Positions 46,359 to 57,119 of a stretch of 64,000 nt of DNA are shown in pieces. Location of the stretch: the NCBI GenBank assembly GCA_944548615.1, contig OX155957.1, forward strand, positions 27,364,935 through 27,428,934, read 5' to 3'. The position numbers and the translations under genes were made by a program. Each line of letters begins with the position of its first letter. Position 1 is the first letter of the stretch. The notes under the pieces were generated by a model. That model was not told the DNA's origin. It ran no database searches and saw nothing but the letters and a program-made list of their open reading frames with translations. The stretch comes from Micropterix aruncella. Lineage: Eukaryota; Arthropoda; Insecta; Lepidoptera; Micropterigidae.

Positions 46359-47090
46359 TTAGACTTCACTCGAGTAATATTCCTCCAGTGAGTAAAACGC
46401 CTCATCTGTAAGGTACCTCTTAAGGCGTCTCTTAAACACGTCAAGAGATTGCGCCTGCCTAATGTGATCGCTAAGTTTGTTGTAAACCGCTGGGCCGGCG
46501 ATATAAGCTAGCCTCTCCGACTTGGATAATGCATGACTTACCGAACGTAGCATGCTGCGGGATCTTGTTGGATAGTGATGATGCACACCATTCACTTCAA
46601 AATCGGCTAGATTTCTGCGAACTAACAGCGCTACTTCCATTATATAAATGGACGGCAGCGTCATGATGCAGAGATCTTTAAACAGAGGCTTAGCTAGCGT
46701 AACAAACGCCACACGCGCTATTGTGCGGACTGCACGCTTCTGCATAACGAAAGCCCTCTGCGTGTCGGCTGCTCGCCCCCATAACTCAGCGCCGTACGTT
46801 AGCAGTGATTGAACGTATGCAAAGTAACACATGCGCGCTATTCCCAATTTATCACATAAAGCATCAATATGTAGGTGCCATCGTAACTCATTATCGATTA
46901 CGAATCCCAAGAACTTTGTTGAGGATACCTGAGTTAATTCTTCGTTATTGACGGTCACATGTATTTCGGTTTTAGTAGGTCTGGCTGAATTACATAATAT
47001 TAGTTTTGTTAGTGTTGAGTATCAGGCCATTAGCGTCAAACCATGCACCTAACTCATTCAACACAAGTTGCGTATTGCTGGTTAACGATG
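46359..47090 (-). pseudogene. Non-LTR retrotransposon RT C-terminal half (Jockey/CR1 group)
   Basis: The minus frame 46958-46359 (199 codons) reads TKFLGFVIDNELRWHLHIDA, YVQSLLTYGAELWG, MQKRAVRTIARV, FKDLCIMTLPSIYI, HYPTRSRS, and ends AVYNKLSD...FKRRLKRYL. These are the post-catalytic segments of the family. Upstream, another frame carries LGAWFDANGLILNTNKTNIM, so a one-base frameshift lies near 46995. Between KLGIARM and CYFAYVQS the usual ~20-residue segment is missing, a deletion. RT domains A-C are absent. A relic. Confidence 0.85.
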
Positions 47091-47579
47091 GTACTTACTG
47101 CTAACACATTATTATACAAATCTAAGGCCAAATAAAAGTTTTAACTATAAAAATAAATATTTTTCTACAGCGCAAAAAGTAAATATGAAGGAAATACAGT
47201 TTTTACGTAAGAGGAACGGGATAGGGAAGCCACATTGTTAATTGGATGGATTTGTTTATATAATATACATAAATATATACATACATACACATACACAGAT
47301 AATATCATAATAAAAATAATAATGCAAGATAATAATAAAATTTTAATTAAATATTGGCGCTTGGCCCAAACCAACTCTTAGCTAATAAATAAACCGCACC
47401 GCCCGAGGCGGTTGCAACGGAACCGAAACGGGGTTGTACGCCGAGTGCGCTCATAGATTTAAATTATAAAATTAATTTTCAGATGATATCATCCCTTGGT
47501 TACTTGCCGGGTAAGTCTTGGGGTGACACAGCGGATTTCTTTTAATTATACTGGATTATAAATAATACTCAGACGCATA
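47091..47579. other. No gene recognised
   Basis: 47240-47320 has ATACATA/ACACATACAC-type simple sequence. 47390-47560 is GC-richer. Nothing coding that I can support. Confidence 0.4.
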
Positions 47580-47735
47580 ATGTCGATATCTTGGACTCAG
47601 AAAGTGACCAATGAAGAAGTTCTACGGCTTGTCGGTCAAAAACGCAAGCTATGGAAGACCATCAAAAAGCGCGAAGCTTCATACTTGGGTCACGTGCTTA
47701 GACACGACAGGTAAGATATCCTGCAACTGATTATG
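47580..47735 (+). pseudogene. RTE-like retrotransposon C-terminus, upstream half (interrupted)
   Basis: The plus strand reads SISWTQKVTNEEVLRLVGQK and TIKKREASYLGHVLRHDR, a stop, then DILQLIM. This is the 'W.D.VTNEEVL.R....LL..I..R...YLGHV.R' block that follows RT in RTE-type elements. The rest of the protein resumes at 49099 after the F1 insertion. Confidence 0.8.
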
Positions 47736-49098
47736 GGTGGTGAACAAGATCCATTTTGTTCTCGGATCGGCTCAACTCACAATTCAGCTCCTATTCAGAA
47801 GCCTCCTCGAATGGAAGGCTACCCCGGGTAAGACTCCCGTGTCTCGGGCTTCAGAGCTGGTGGAAAGTTTTCTCCCGACGGGATTACATCCCGGCGCCAC
47901 TGGACGGTTTGCGCACCGGTCGGCGAAGCCGATCGGCTGTGCATTCTGACTAATTTCTGAAGGGGTCTGAAGACTATGGTAATATACTGTTTTCTAAGCA
48001 GCGAGGGTGGATGTTGACCTGTTGTCATACCACTCTTGATATGACCTTGGGCCACTTGATCCCATGCAGTGGCGGTTCCTTCATACAAGCCGAAAAGCCC
48101 GGCTTGCCTTATCTCTTAAAAATGTCGCTATCTTAAAAAGATGCCTAAATTAATAAATGAATTTGGGAGCGCCTATTGCTATCTAGCGAGCACAGATCGT
48201 TCCACGCGACAAAACAGCTTATGGCAGTGCACCAATTCGCTGCAATCCCAACGAATTGAGTTCAGCTAGTCATCTCACTCGCACACATGGGCTTGCAACG
48301 GGGCTTTTAAAATCAGTGGACTTCCAATTCTAACCTGTGGCAAATTACGCAAAACAATATATTTATCTATAAGACTTGCGTTAGCATAAAGTAGAATGCG
48401 AGCGTATTTCGTATTTAGTTCAATTTGTTTTGTACAAGTGTATAATTTCAATTGATTTGTGGTTTTTATTGCCTGATAAACAATAGAGGAAATCGTTCCT
48501 TGTAGTGAGTTCTATGTCAACTTGATTTTACTCGTTCAATCAAATAAAACGGCATTTCTTAAAGCCATCGCAGATATGCGACTGCTGATAAGTATAATAA
48601 TATGTTAAATACTGTCTAGCAGTAGCATGCATGCAGTGCGCTTTATTGAATCTACGACACAAGCAGTAAATTTCAAACTGAAGATTGCCATTGAACAAAA
48701 AGGTATGTCGGGCTTGCCCCATTCCCTAAGCCCCATTCGGGCACGCCACTGATCCCATGTGGCACTACGGGCAAAGAATTACCGCTGTAATACAACAGGT
48801 AGAGGTTGTGTAAGAGACTTCGGACCCGTAACCATTCGGGAGGACGGAGGTATCCTGAAGGTTAATTCCAGACGGAGACATCCTGCAAAAACTGGTAGTC
48901 AGGGGACGAGACTGCCCGCTCGGTACCTTTCCCGGTGCCTCGCCGTAAGGCCTTGGCCTCTGACGGGCAGGTGGCGGAGCATGACGGTGGATTATTTTGT
49001 CCTAAGTCTTCAGCGCTCACCTCACGGGAGACAGAACGTACATTTCGTTAAAACTTCCTGAGGTGACGGGTTCGCCCGTTGTAGTTGACAACTCTAGT
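47736..49098 (+). repeat. GC-rich interspersed family F1, copy G, with target-site duplication
   Basis: Inserted in the RTE relic. The 14-mer TGCAACTGATTATG stands directly before it (47722-47735) and directly after it (49099-49112). With the nested hAT element and its duplication removed, the copy is ~670 bp. It belongs to the A/C/H subfamily, begins GGTGGTGAACAAGATCC and ends GTTGACAACTCTAGT. It lacks the GTGCAGCTTGGGCCAC stretch near its 5' end. There is no poly(A) or microsatellite tail and no clear terminal inverted repeat. Confidence 0.8.
48067..48751. mobile_element. hAT-type MITE (685 bp)
   Basis: The left end is CAGTGGCGGTTCC. The right end is its inverse, with CAGTGGCGTGCCC reading inward. 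The 8-mer ATCCCATG flanks both sides (48059-48066 and 48752-48759). Together the 8-bp duplication and CAGTGGCG termini define a hAT element. No transposase: the inside is AT-rich with no long frame. It sits within F1 copy G. Confidence 0.9.
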
Positions 49099-49300
49099 TG
49101 CAACTGATTATGACGGGAAATATTGCAGGGTAGAGGAAACCTGACTGTAGATGGAAATCTTAGTTGCGGAACATTTGAGAAGGACTGAGATTACGAGTGT
49201 CGTCGAATTGTTATGCCTGGCAATAAGAAGTATGCAGAGCTGACTACCAACCTTCACTAGTTAGAGAGGCAGCCTAAGAAGTAGAAGATCAATAATATAA
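49099..49300 (+). pseudogene. RTE-like retrotransposon C-terminus, downstream half
   Basis: Resumes LQLIMTGNIAG, then RKPDCRWKS..LRNI, the 'G.....R...SWLRNIR.W' block, with several stops, and ends near GAGCTGACTACCAACCTTCA. Its ending is homologous to 36390-36420. A pseudogene broken both by decay and by the F1 insertion. Confidence 0.75.
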
Positions 49301-49524
49301 CTTTGCTGAATGTTACAGTTTTTTAGGTACTATATTATTTGAGTACATTGGTAGTCAGATATATCATTATATTAGAATAAGACATAACATAATAATTGCA
49401 TGTTATATATACCATTGCAGGGTTTTTCAATTTAAAATAAACGTTGAGAAACTTGACCTTACAAGGCATGTGCCTTTTCGTAGAATCCGGCTTGTTGCAT
49501 ATTGGCACCATCTTCTAGGTGGGC
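49301..49524. other. No gene recognised
   Basis: AT-rich spacer leading into the 5S-like sequence. It may be the body of a 5S-derived SINE on the minus strand. Confidence 0.35.
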
Positions 49525-49647
49525 ATGTATAGCATCACGTAGTCAAACACTCAGGCGGTCACCCATCCAAGTATTGACCGCGCTCAAAGCTGCTTATCTT
49601 TGGTAATAGCGAGGAGAACCGGTGTCAACGTAGCTACGGACGCTATA
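49525..49647 (-). rRNA. 5S rRNA-like sequence (pseudogene or 5S-derived SINE head)
   Basis: The minus strand contains TACGTTGACACCGGTTCTCC, AAGATAAGCAGC (A-box region, normally AAGTTAAGCAGC), GAGCGCGGTCAATACTTGGA and TGGGTGACCGCCTG (C box). The order and spacing match metazoan 5S rRNA over ~120 nt. The first ~15 and last ~30 nt and the CCGATCACC loop are diverged. The 3' end lacks the clean complement to the 5' end and no T run terminates it, so it is unlikely to be a working 5S gene. A SINE3-type head or a retroposed pseudogene are the alternatives. Confidence 0.75.
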
Positions 49648-50009
49648 AACATTTCACAACAACATTTCATTTTGAAATAGGATTTTTTTAATTTCATAAA
49701 TTACTTATGGGAATGTTAAGTCTAAGAGTACGTCCAAAAGTATAGAATGAGACCTCGTCGTTAGTCTATTGTATTGTAAATCTTTTGTGTCGAATTATAA
49801 GTATCTACGTAGAACGAATGCAGAATGAGTGCGGTATCACGTTCGTGTTCGCGTGATGCGGCAATAAAGTGGCGAAAGAGGGCGTCTGCGTAGCCCCTCG
49901 AGGGGCGCTGATTGAATAGACCGCGGCGCCCCCCGGACCGCGGAGGTCTCCCCCCCCCCCCCCCCCCTGCATTGAATCTCGAGTGGAACCTACGTTGCAC
50001 AGATTAATC

Positions 50010-50240
50010 GGAGATATGTAAGCATTCACAAAGACACGACATCATCCATTTCGACCATATAACATGCGACTGTGGAACGCTGCAGGATCAAGATCACCTC
50101 CTATCCTGCCCGTAGCTGTCGAACCCCATCACAGACCGAGACTTACAAGAGACGAACGACAAGGCCATCCATGCCGCATATTTTTGAAGAGACGTGTCCT
50201 ACCCTGGCCCGGACACGTTAATAAACAAACCATATAAGGT
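50010..50240 (+). pseudogene. Retrotransposon C-terminal Cys/His fragment
   Basis: The plus strand reads HDIIHFDHITCDCGTLQDQDHLLSCP. The C-x-CG....Q...HLL.CP pattern is the cysteine-histidine segment found near the end of many RTE/Jockey-type RT proteins. The downstream part (PRLTRDERQGHPCR..) is unremarkable. Short relic. Confidence 0.5.
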
Positions 50241-51214
50241 GACCCAAATTGTTGGATTGTAACGCCAGTTTTTCTGTTATGGTGCGTTCAGACGCGCGCC
50301 ACGCAGCCTGGCAAGCGTCCCAGGAAGCAGCCCGGTACGCAGCCCGGCGGGCGTCTGCGGGCCAATCAAGCTACTCATATGCACCAGGGCACGTCAGTCA
50401 ATTAAGGCAAAGCAAGCATGGCGGACGTGCCCAAAGGTGCCCATGAGTATATACTTTTTGTTTTTAATAATTTTATAGGTGTATTCAATTTAACCTGCGC
50501 TCAACCTCCCCCATTTTTTTCTTGTCTTAATGCTATTTGTGATGCGGGTCCCATATTATTGGCTCTACTGGAATACACGAGGAAATACAGAACTTGATCG
50601 CCTGACCAGTCCGACATATTTGTTGTGACCTATTGAAATCGTCCGCACAAATTAAAAAATTAATTGATGTTGTCCGATACTGTCGCGACCGAGCACGTGC
50701 AGACAAGCACACGAGCGCAAGCACATTCATCCTTTGAACTGTGTCGAAAAACCGACACTTTTCCCGATCGGCGGCAAGCAATAGCACAATCAAGCAAGCG
50801 GAGGCGAGCAACCCATTTACACGCTTGTGCTCGTGCTCGTGCCCGGTTAACTCGCGTGGTGGCCAGTCTTGGGACGGTTTTCTACGATATAAAGATCCTT
50901 GTAAAGAATAGTTATTTTTGACCCAATTGTTTTTATAATTTTTGAAGATTTTAATTAGCGAACTAATTCACAGTTTTTCTTTCCTTGAAAAATGCAAGTC
51001 AATAATAGTCTGGCGATACGTCGACATGTTGCCTACACTACTGCTGCTGGCTAAGTGAAGATTATTTGTGTATATTACGTTCTGCATATACTACGCCGTA
51101 TACACACAAAGGAATTTTAACCTTACGGTATTATACCATTATGTTTTCGGTCGATACAAATGGTCAACGAACATACAATTTTTATGTTAATTTATTGACA
51201 TTTGCAGATGCATT
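50241..51214. other. About 1 kb without a recognised gene
   Basis: 50275-50370 is GC-rich with tandem GCAGCCCGG phrases. 50680-50870 is GC-richer. The frames here (50249-50446, 50664-50921) show no motif. Confidence 0.35.
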
Positions 51215-51375
51215 TAGACAATTATTGACTTGATATTTGGACAGTTAAGGTACCTACCCTATGACACTCAGAAGACATAATTATTCTAACAACACTCCAT
51301 ACTTTTTAATAGGTTCGAGCGTTTATAAGTTATGGGGGAATAAAGAAACGTAAAACATACAAAGGTGAACCGAAC
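51215..51375 (+). repeat. Dispersed repeat, second copy of 19395-19545
   Basis: Shares the ATGACACTCAG, GACATAA and GGAATAAAGAAACG phrases in order. TTTAGACAATTATTGACTTG just upstream resembles the palindrome arm at 19340-19360. Confidence 0.55.
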
Positions 51376-52234
51376 CCTAGATCGATGATTTCATGCATTC
51401 CTGCCCTCCTGCAATCGTACCTAAAAATAAAATGATGATTAAAATTCTTAGTTTACGTTTCTTTATTACATTAATCTGTGTCTGGTGCGTCCGCAAGCGT
51501 AGGACTCCGCCGAAAGAGAGCTCTCTTGGATTGGCAGCTTTGTGCGACGAAAATGCGATTTATTTCCAAATAGTCACTTTACTGGGAACTACAACCAGAG
51601 CTGTGTCGATCCGATCAGCAGGGATACGTCTCCTTATCGAAAATAGTCAACGACAAAGTATAAAATTCATTCAAAGCGAAGCTCCGTAGGTGAAAACGGC
51701 TACTTCGACGCCAACTACGTGAAGCCAAGAAAACCGGAGATAAGGACCTCTAGCACAGATTGATCTATTACGCCTACAGGATTGACAACCGTCTCACACA
51801 ACCGTATAACTAGTTTGTTTCTTAATGTTTCTGTTTGTTTCTAATTTTTCCTTAGTTCTGGTAAATATTTCCGTGAAACAATTTTATGATAAATAGGGTT
51901 TCAAAATGACAACAATCTAAATATGTGAACGCGTACAAACTATAAAAAATTGGTTGTCTCACCCCAAGACTTTCCCGGCAAGTAGCCAAGGACTAATTTC
52001 ATCTGAATATTATATTTCATAAATAAAACCGATGAGCGGCGGCGGAGAAAGCCAGTTAAGTTCGCGCTCCACCGCCTCGGGAGGCGCAGTTCGTTTCTCG
52101 GCTAAGGGCGGGTTTGGGCCATGCGCAAACAGATGGCGATTAAAATTATTAAAATGTATGGCGGAAGTTAAATATTCCAATATTTTACAAAATTCCAATA
52201 TTCCAAAATTTAATATGGTCCAATATTTACAGAC
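51376..52234. other. No gene recognised
   Basis: The frame 51393-51689 is motif-free. 51960-51990 repeats the AAGACTTTCCCGGCAAG phrase of 32884. A GC-richer patch lies at 52030-52130. Confidence 0.35.
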
Positions 52235-52500
52235 AACATATTTCCATAGTCTCCACAGTCCTCCAGTAATTAGTCAGAGTGCACAACTGATTGGCTGATT
52301 CCGCACGGTGCGCGAACCGTCCAGTAGCGCCGGAGGGCACTCCACCAGGGGAAACCGATCCACCAGCGGTGAGGCCTGAGATGCGAGAGTGCTTCTCAGA
52401 GTAGTCCCTCAGACGGGGAGGGAGGCTACTGAATAGGAGGTGAATCGTGAGTTTGTCCGACCCGAGAACACATTGGGTCTTATGGCCCAAGCTGCACGAA
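52235..52500 (-). repeat. GC-rich interspersed family F1, partial copy H
   Basis: The 5' ~265 bp of the A/C subfamily on the minus strand, from the GTCTCCACAGTCCTCCAGTA side to TATGGCCCAAGCTGCACG. The 3' two thirds are missing. Confidence 0.7.
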
Positions 52501-52639
52501 AGCATTCGCTATCATATGTTTGTACATAATGTGAATTCGGCCTAACAAGACACCTGTGTACCGAATTTTAAGTTTGAAATTGAATATGACTACTGCGCCC
52601 TCCGGTGGACCGATTTCAACCACAATCTTTTAAACTCTC

Positions 52640-53530
52640 GCCATGACGAAATGATGACTGCATGCCAAATTACAGCTCAATCGGATGAAACGCTTGGAAG
52701 CTATCGTGGAGAAATAACATACACACAGAAACATTTACACACACAATACAGGTAGACACACAGACAGACTTCAATCTGAAAATGGTCTTAATCGTCTCAG
52801 GGGACCTCAAATGAATATTTCCGTCTTCATCAAGAAACAAAATTTTTGCGTATTCACAATATTTTCCCTTTGGACGCTATCGTGGAGGCATACATACACA
52901 CATAAATATTCACACATACAATACAGGTAGACACACAGACAGACTTGAATCTGAAAATGGTCTTAATTGTCTCAGGGGACCTCAAATGAATATTTCCGTC
53001 TTCATCAAGAAACAACATTTTTGCGCGTTCACAATACTTTTCGTTTGGACGCTATCGTGGAGGAATACATACACACACAATACAAGTAGGCACATAGACA
53101 GACTTCAATCTGAAAATGGTCTTAATCATCTCAGGGGACCTCAAATAAATATTTCCGTCTTCATCAAGAAACAAAATTTTTGCGCATTCACAATATTTTT
53201 CCTTTGGACGCTATCGTGGAGGAATACATATACACAGAAACATTTACACACACAATACAGGTAGACACACAGACAGACTTCAATCTGAAAATGGTCTTAA
53301 TCGTCTCAGGGGACCTCAAATGAATATTTCCGTCTTCATCAAGAAACAAAATTTTTGCGTATTCACAATATTTTCCCTTTGGACGCTATCGTGGAGGCAT
53401 ACATACACACATAAATATTTACACATACAATACAGGTAGACACACAGACAGACTTCAATCTAAAAATGGTCTTAATCGTCTCAGGGGACCTCAAATGAAT
53501 ATTTCCGTCTTCATCAAGCAAATATTTTGT
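52640..53530. repeat. ~175-bp minisatellite, almost 5 copies
   Basis: GCTATCGTGGAG recurs at about 52700, 52876, 53051, 53210 and 53384 (periods 176, 175, 159, 174). Each unit carries ACACACAGACAGACTT, TCTGAAAATGGTCTTAAT, CTCAGGGGACCTCAAAT and TTTCCGTCTTCATCAAG. One unit has a ~16-bp deletion in its ACACA part. Frames across it are repeats of each other and are not a gene. Confidence 0.9.
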
Positions 53531-53624
53531 TTGCGCGTTTACATTAATTTTCTTTCTCGTCGGTTGGTGGGCCAGGAAAGTAAAACTAAAAACGCGTTTA
53601 TCTCAACAATGCTAAATAGGAGTA

Positions 53625-54982
53625 AAGGTGAGCCCGCACCTACGCGTCGCGTCGCTGCGCTGCACGTAACTGCGCGTCGCGACAAAATATTCTTTCTATA
53701 GATTTGTATGGACTAAACCGCACCTGAGCGGAGCGGCGCTGCGCGTCGCCGCGCGTCGCGTCCGAGTTGGTCACCCGAGAATACCTTGACGCGACGCGCA
53801 GCGCAGCGCTGCGACGCTCCGCTCAGGTGCGGTTTAGCGAACTGCAAGTGGTGACTCATTATACTCCGCGGAGCCGCGCCGAGTGTACGTCGCTACGTGT
53901 CGCCGTTCCGATGTTTTGGTGTATGACGATTTCGGGTTTGGTATATGACGATTATTCGATTATTTTTATGAGTCAATTAACGAATACCTATTCAAATTTC
54001 TTTATCCATTTTCGATTGACATATTTTACAATTTTAAATAGTCAAGACCTAACTAGGCGGCCGCCTGTTCTAAGGTAGGTTAGGTTTTCTTTTAACATCA
54101 TGGTTAGAATTTCTTTTAACATCATACATACTTAATAAAATTACCCTAATATCCTACATAAAATTCAAAACAAAATGTCATAAAAAACATTATAAACTAT
54201 CAAAAATAAGTAAATAACTTGAAATATATTTAAAAAACATCAAAAATATTCAAAATATCCTTACAAATACAAAATATTATTTAATGAATTGTCAAGAAAG
54301 AATTCAGTTAATGCCATTCATTGCCATATATAAATGTTTTCTTCTAAAATGCCATTACATATTAACTATAGGTACAAAGTTAGAGCCATGAACGAAAAAA
54401 ATGATAATGCTTGTTAGCAAATACGACGAAATTTTTGATATCTCACAGATATTACATGGACCAAAAACGAAAGGAGAATATATGGGAAGAAATCAGCGAG
54501 GATATGGGAGTGTAAGGTTTTTTTTAGTTTCTTTAATTTCAACTTAGTTTATTAAGAATTCAGAATCATGTATCTGATACTGTTATTATTTCTAGCATTG
54601 TTCTTTAAAAAACGTATTTTCGTGAATATCTACAACCCCTAGACGTATTTAATGCCAAATATCTATCAACATTTTGTAGGTATAATTTCGAATATTATGG
54701 TGAGAATACTTGCTTAGAGTAGATACCTACATACATATCAGATACATTGTTAAGCAAGGTTTTTTTATTGAGCAAACAGAAAAACTTCGTAGTCCGAGTC
54801 CATTTAGGTTCGTGGTTAGAAGGCACGAGCAAATAACGCACGACATTCAGTCGCGAGCGTCTGGCGCCGACTGCCTCTTACGTGCAGTTGCTTGCAGTTG
54901 CCTGCCGCGCTGGTGGGGTTTGACGGTTGACGCGCGGCGACGCGCAGCGCAGCGACGCGACGCGTAGGTGCGGGCTCACCTT
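53625..54982. mobile_element. DNA transposon derivative with 39-bp perfect TIRs (1358 bp)
   Basis: The left end AAGGTGAGCCCGCACCTACG (53625-53663) and its exact inverse at 54944-54982 are flanked by TA on both sides (53623-53624, 54983-54984). The TIRs are extremely CpG-rich (CGCGTCGCGTCGCTGCGC). The interior is AT-rich with no transposase frame that I recognise. A TA duplication suggests Tc1/mariner-like mobilisation, but the TIR sequence is not a familiar one, so the superfamily is open. A smaller palindromic element lies inside. Confidence 0.8.
53713..53837. mobile_element. Nested 125-bp palindromic element
   Basis: CTAAACCGCACCTGAGCGGA at the left is mirrored by TCCGCTCAGGTGCGGTTTAG at the right, again TA-bounded if the TIR starts AACCGC. 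It shares GCGCGTCGC motifs with the outer element's TIR. Confidence 0.75.
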
Positions 54983-54984
54983 TA

Positions 54985-55324
54985 TTATACTAACGTTTTG
55001 AAGTACTATTATTGCCCATTGACGTCCATCATATATACATACGTGATGTATGTATATAGGTTGAATAAAAACATTTTCATTTGATTTGAACATGAGAACT
55101 ACATCTCTCTCGAAGCATCTCGCACGAGACAGAAATTGTATGTTGTTCATTACCGCCAGCAGGTCGTTCTCCTTCTCGGACTTCAGCGTAGCGATGAAAT
55201 TACCATTTGAAATAGCATGTAGGTACTTGCGGGAATTACCGGTCATTATTTCGAGTATGAAACACTGGAGTTTCCGACCGTTCACAAAAGCAATGCATTC
55301 ACGTATAATCCTGCATGAATTCAT
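54985..55324 (-). CDS. Unrecognised minus-strand open frame
   Basis: A frame from the ATG at 55324 runs down to the edge of the TIR element (and formally into it, to 54878). About 113 residues lie outside the transposon. It is of balanced composition with hydrophobic and charged residues, no signal peptide, no cysteine pattern and no family motif I recognise. It ends next to a Helitron terminus (55361) on the other side. It could be a host exon, an old retroelement piece or chance. Confidence 0.2.
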
Positions 55325-55360
55325 GCATGCTGTCGAACAAATATCTGAAATTATTCAATA

Positions 55361-55845
55361 CTAGCTGACCCGTGCCCACTTCGTTGGGCGGTAAAACTTT
55401 TTACTTGTGATGAAATTATGAGAGTGGTTTGGTTAGTACTGAGAGCTATGATTTATTTCCTGACTGGCAAAAGAAGGGTTATATTTTTACTGCATGTATG
55501 TATATTTGCATGCAAATTTGACTATGTTACCGTTATTTGTGAGTGTCTTATCTCTTTAACCATTTATGCAGTAAAAGTGAAATTATATGCAGTAAAAGGG
55601 AAAAGTCTTTGTTTTAAACACTTGAGACGATAAATTTACTTATTTTAATAATAATTCAAAATTGTTGATAATATGACCAATAAACATGACCTAACGATTT
55701 AAATTATTTTTAAAATATAAAATACTACTTTTTGTTACTTAAATATAGAAGTTAGACATATGCTGTCGTTGACTTTTTTGTAGGCATTATCAAGCTCTAA
55801 AAATTTTCTCTAGAACTTAATCATATATCTCTCATCGTTAAGGCG
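55361..55845 (-). mobile_element. Helitron, 3' portion only
   Basis: The 3' end CTAG (55364-55361) with hairpin GCCCAACGAAGTGGGC is intact. Homology to 28554-31384 then continues uninterrupted to about 55845, where it stops, so the 5' end (TCTATACT...) is lost. This copy shows what the interrupted Helitron at 28554 looked like before LINE insertion. Confidence 0.8.
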
Positions 55846-57119
55846 ACTACCTCTCTCAAACAGTGAAAAACTGACATTTTGCAATCAAATTTACGTTACT
55901 CCCGCGAACATTTAAATAGTAATAAAAATATGAATCTTGTAGGAATTTTTTCAATATTTTGTTCTACGATGTCGAATTTCAATGTACCTATTGATTTTTT
56001 TCTTAATAAAAATAAATAAAATCTGAAGTCATCGCTTTTTTGTAAATAGCATTTTTCTTGGAATCTATAAGGGTTAGCAACTTGAAACCATGTTGGTAAT
56101 GAGTACGAAGTAAATGTTCAAAATTTAACATTGCTTTATTTTTAATTATTTTACTTTTTCCATTACAATCTTCCAAAAAACCAAAAAAATATTTTTTTGT
56201 CAAGCGCAATTTTAGTAGAATGGTATGCTGCACAAGCAAAATAGTCCTTCCGTGTATTGCGACCCGCTCGACATTCCCTTGGCAAGTCCAGTCTGTGCGG
56301 GGCCGCATACCTTGCCGGTATTGCTTTAGGCGCTGCGTCGCTTTTTTTTACAATTTAACGCGATCTATTTCAAAATATTATTTTGCAAAAAGGTGCTAAC
56401 TTGGAATCGATCACAAAACATGGGGAAGAAATATTTATTAGCATCCAATAATGCATTCAAAATGTATATTTGGGCTGATAGAATCAAAACGATGAGTTTC
56501 AATGTAGCAAATTTGAATAATTTCAATCGATCGACGCAGCGCATCTAGTCAGGCGACAGCTGTGGCGACAGGCGGCAGGGCTTCTCAAGTAGTAACCCAG
56601 CATGAAAATTCCAGCGATGTTTTTTTTAATTTAGTGGTATAAAACCCGTTTTTTATATTTTTAGCACAAAGAGGGCTCGAATGGTTGACCGTACATAAAT
56701 TAACTGCAGCGATATACATTAAAATGCCACGGTAATTAAATTTCTTTAGGATTTCTATTACATTTACCTACGTGTTTATTCTATATTCTGTATAGCAAAT
56801 CCATAAAATGTAGGGCCTTGAACTACACATTAATGCAGTATTGGTGCTTACATTTTTGAGCACGCCGTGGCCTTTCTGAAACACTCCCATGTATGTTTAG
56901 CGTTTTTTGATGGTATCGGCGTTATGATTTTCAATATTTTTTCCGATTTTTCCCAAACTGACGATATTGTTTTGCAGTTACGTGACTAACTGTGGCAGAT
57001 ATTGTTTTTTTTTATTAGTTACACAGTTATTCATGTAACTGCAAAAAAAATTGATGGCTAAAAAAATAGGTCTTGATGTGCTCTACTTCCCTATAATATA
57101 TTAGGAATAAATTTTACAG
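55846..57119. other. About 1.3 kb without a supported gene; may hold the intron upstream of the YqaJ exon
   Basis: AT-rich with GC-richer spots at 56270-56340 and 56530-56600. ...AAATTTTACAG at 57109-57119 looks like a 3' splice site immediately before the YqaJ homology. No further exon was recognised upstream. Confidence 0.35.

Noticed and set aside
47737..49061. LTR retrotransposon interpretation of F1 (ends in TTGACA)
   Set aside because: No TG start, no short 4-6 bp duplication at that border, no primer-binding site or gag/pol. The actual duplication is 14 bp further out.
52986..53264. Repeating MNISVFIKKQ-type frame as a secreted or repeat protein
   Set aside because: It lies in the ~175-bp minisatellite and repeats only because the DNA repeats. 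The frame is lost in units with the deletion.
54878..55324. 148-codon minus frame as a single gene
   Set aside because: Its C-terminal third is transposon TIR sequence. Only the outer part is kept as a low-confidence open frame.
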